DNA from: DASRHK01 sp963776465 | GTDB lineage: Bacteria; Pseudomonadota; Gammaproteobacteria; Nevskiales; Nevskiaceae | DNA: 64,000 nucleotides | Direction of reading: 5' to 3' | Assembly (NCBI GenBank): GCA_963776465.1 | Contig: CAVZMV010000002.1 | Location: forward strand, 2,728,001-2,792,000 | Shown: in pieces, positions 63,796 to 64,000 of the stretch | Position numbering within the stretch: position 1 is the first letter of the stretch | Layout of the letters: each line of letters opens with the position of its first letter | Made by a program: the position numbers and the translations under genes | Notes under the pieces: generated by a model | Database searches by the model: none | What the model was told of the DNA's origin: nothing | The model's input: the letters and a program-made list of their open reading frames with translations, nothing else

Positions 63796-64000
63796 TCAGT
63801 GGAACTGCTCTTCTTCCGTCGATCCTTTGAGAGCCTGCACGCTCGAGGAACCACCCTGGATCACGGTCGTAACGTCATCGAAGTAGCCAGCGCCGACTTC
63901 CTGCTGGTGGCTGACGAAGGTATAGCCCTTCTCGCGCGCCTTGAACTCCGGCTCCTGCACCATCTCGGTGTAGTGGCGCATGCCTTCGCCGCGCGCATAG
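63796..64000 (-). CDS. aceA: Isocitrate lyase, C-terminal part (gene continues past window end)
   Basis: 68 residues of the C-terminus are visible: YARGEGMRHYTEMVQEPEF, KGYTFVSHQQEVGAGYFDDV and TVIQGGSSSVQALKGSTEEEQF. The QEVGxGYFDxVTTxIQGG-SSxxALxGSTEExQF ending is characteristic of isocitrate lyase, which splits isocitrate to glyoxylate and succinate in the glyoxylate cycle. The catalytic residues lie outside the window. The segment is intact and followed by a strong terminator. Confidence 0.95.
   Translation of the reverse strand, partial: YARGEGMRHYTEMVQEPEFKAREKGYTFVSHQQEVGAGYFDDVTTVIQGGSSSVQALKGSTEEEQFH

Overview
The window is 64 kb of GC-rich bacterial DNA with tight operons and ATGA/TGATG-type start/stop overlaps. 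The order gacA/uvrY-uvrC-pgsA-tRNA-Gly, followed later on the same strand by tRNA-Cys and tRNA-Leu(UAA), matches the gammaproteobacterial uvrY-uvrC-pgsA-glyW-cysT-leuZ block. A gammaproteobacterium is therefore the best guess; I cannot name a genus.

Left end (1-2,250): start of a CcmA-like heme-exporter ATPase, a membrane-anchored ClpP-fold protein, a methyltransferase, and a tRNA-Ala(GGC)/tRNA-Glu(UUC) pair with a clear promoter and a hairpin terminator.

Polysaccharide region (2,309-38,159): about 36 kb of surface-polysaccharide genes. They cover GDP-fucose synthesis (gmd, broken by indels, and fcl), an array of seven tandem family-2 glycosyltransferases plus other glycosyltransferases (GT2, GT4, GT8, GT75-like), an MBOAT/SGNH pair, two tandem acyltransferase-3 proteins, a sulfotransferase, a Wzy-like polymerase, an O-antigen ligase/polymerase, a Wzm/Wzt ABC exporter, a FecR protein, Wzc, Wza, an EpsL-type barrel and a WcaJ-type initiating transferase. 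The predicted product is a fucose-containing, O-acylated and possibly sulfated polymer. No Wzx flippase is visible.

Redox/signalling region (38,461-57,392): lies exactly between tRNA-Cys/Leu and tRNA-Gly, which are normally adjacent. A compact six-gene minus-strand operon (51,153 down to 38,461) encodes a FAD oxidoreductase fused to two cyclic-nucleotide-binding domains and a four-cluster ferredoxin, a membrane b-type cytochrome, an FHA-TM-decaheme cytochrome, a double HbpS/GlcG lipoprotein, an outer-membrane barrel and a decaheme cytochrome with LVIVD repeats. Divergently transcribed are a c554-like cytochrome, a PP2C phosphatase and a Ser/Thr kinase; a class III cyclase-FHA protein and a small barrel converge on them. 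I read this as an electron conduit from cytoplasm to cell surface under joint cyclic-nucleotide and Ser/Thr-phosphorylation control. This is the most novel part of the window.

Right end (57,393-64,000): tRNA-Gly, pgsA, uvrC, gacA, a START/GyrI-like protein, a large TPR protein and the 3' end of isocitrate lyase.

At least eight single-base frame breaks (four or more in gmd, one each in a GT4, a GT2, the FAD oxidoreductase and the kinase N-terminus) interrupt otherwise intact genes. Nearly all look like one extra base, which suggests assembly or read errors rather than decay.
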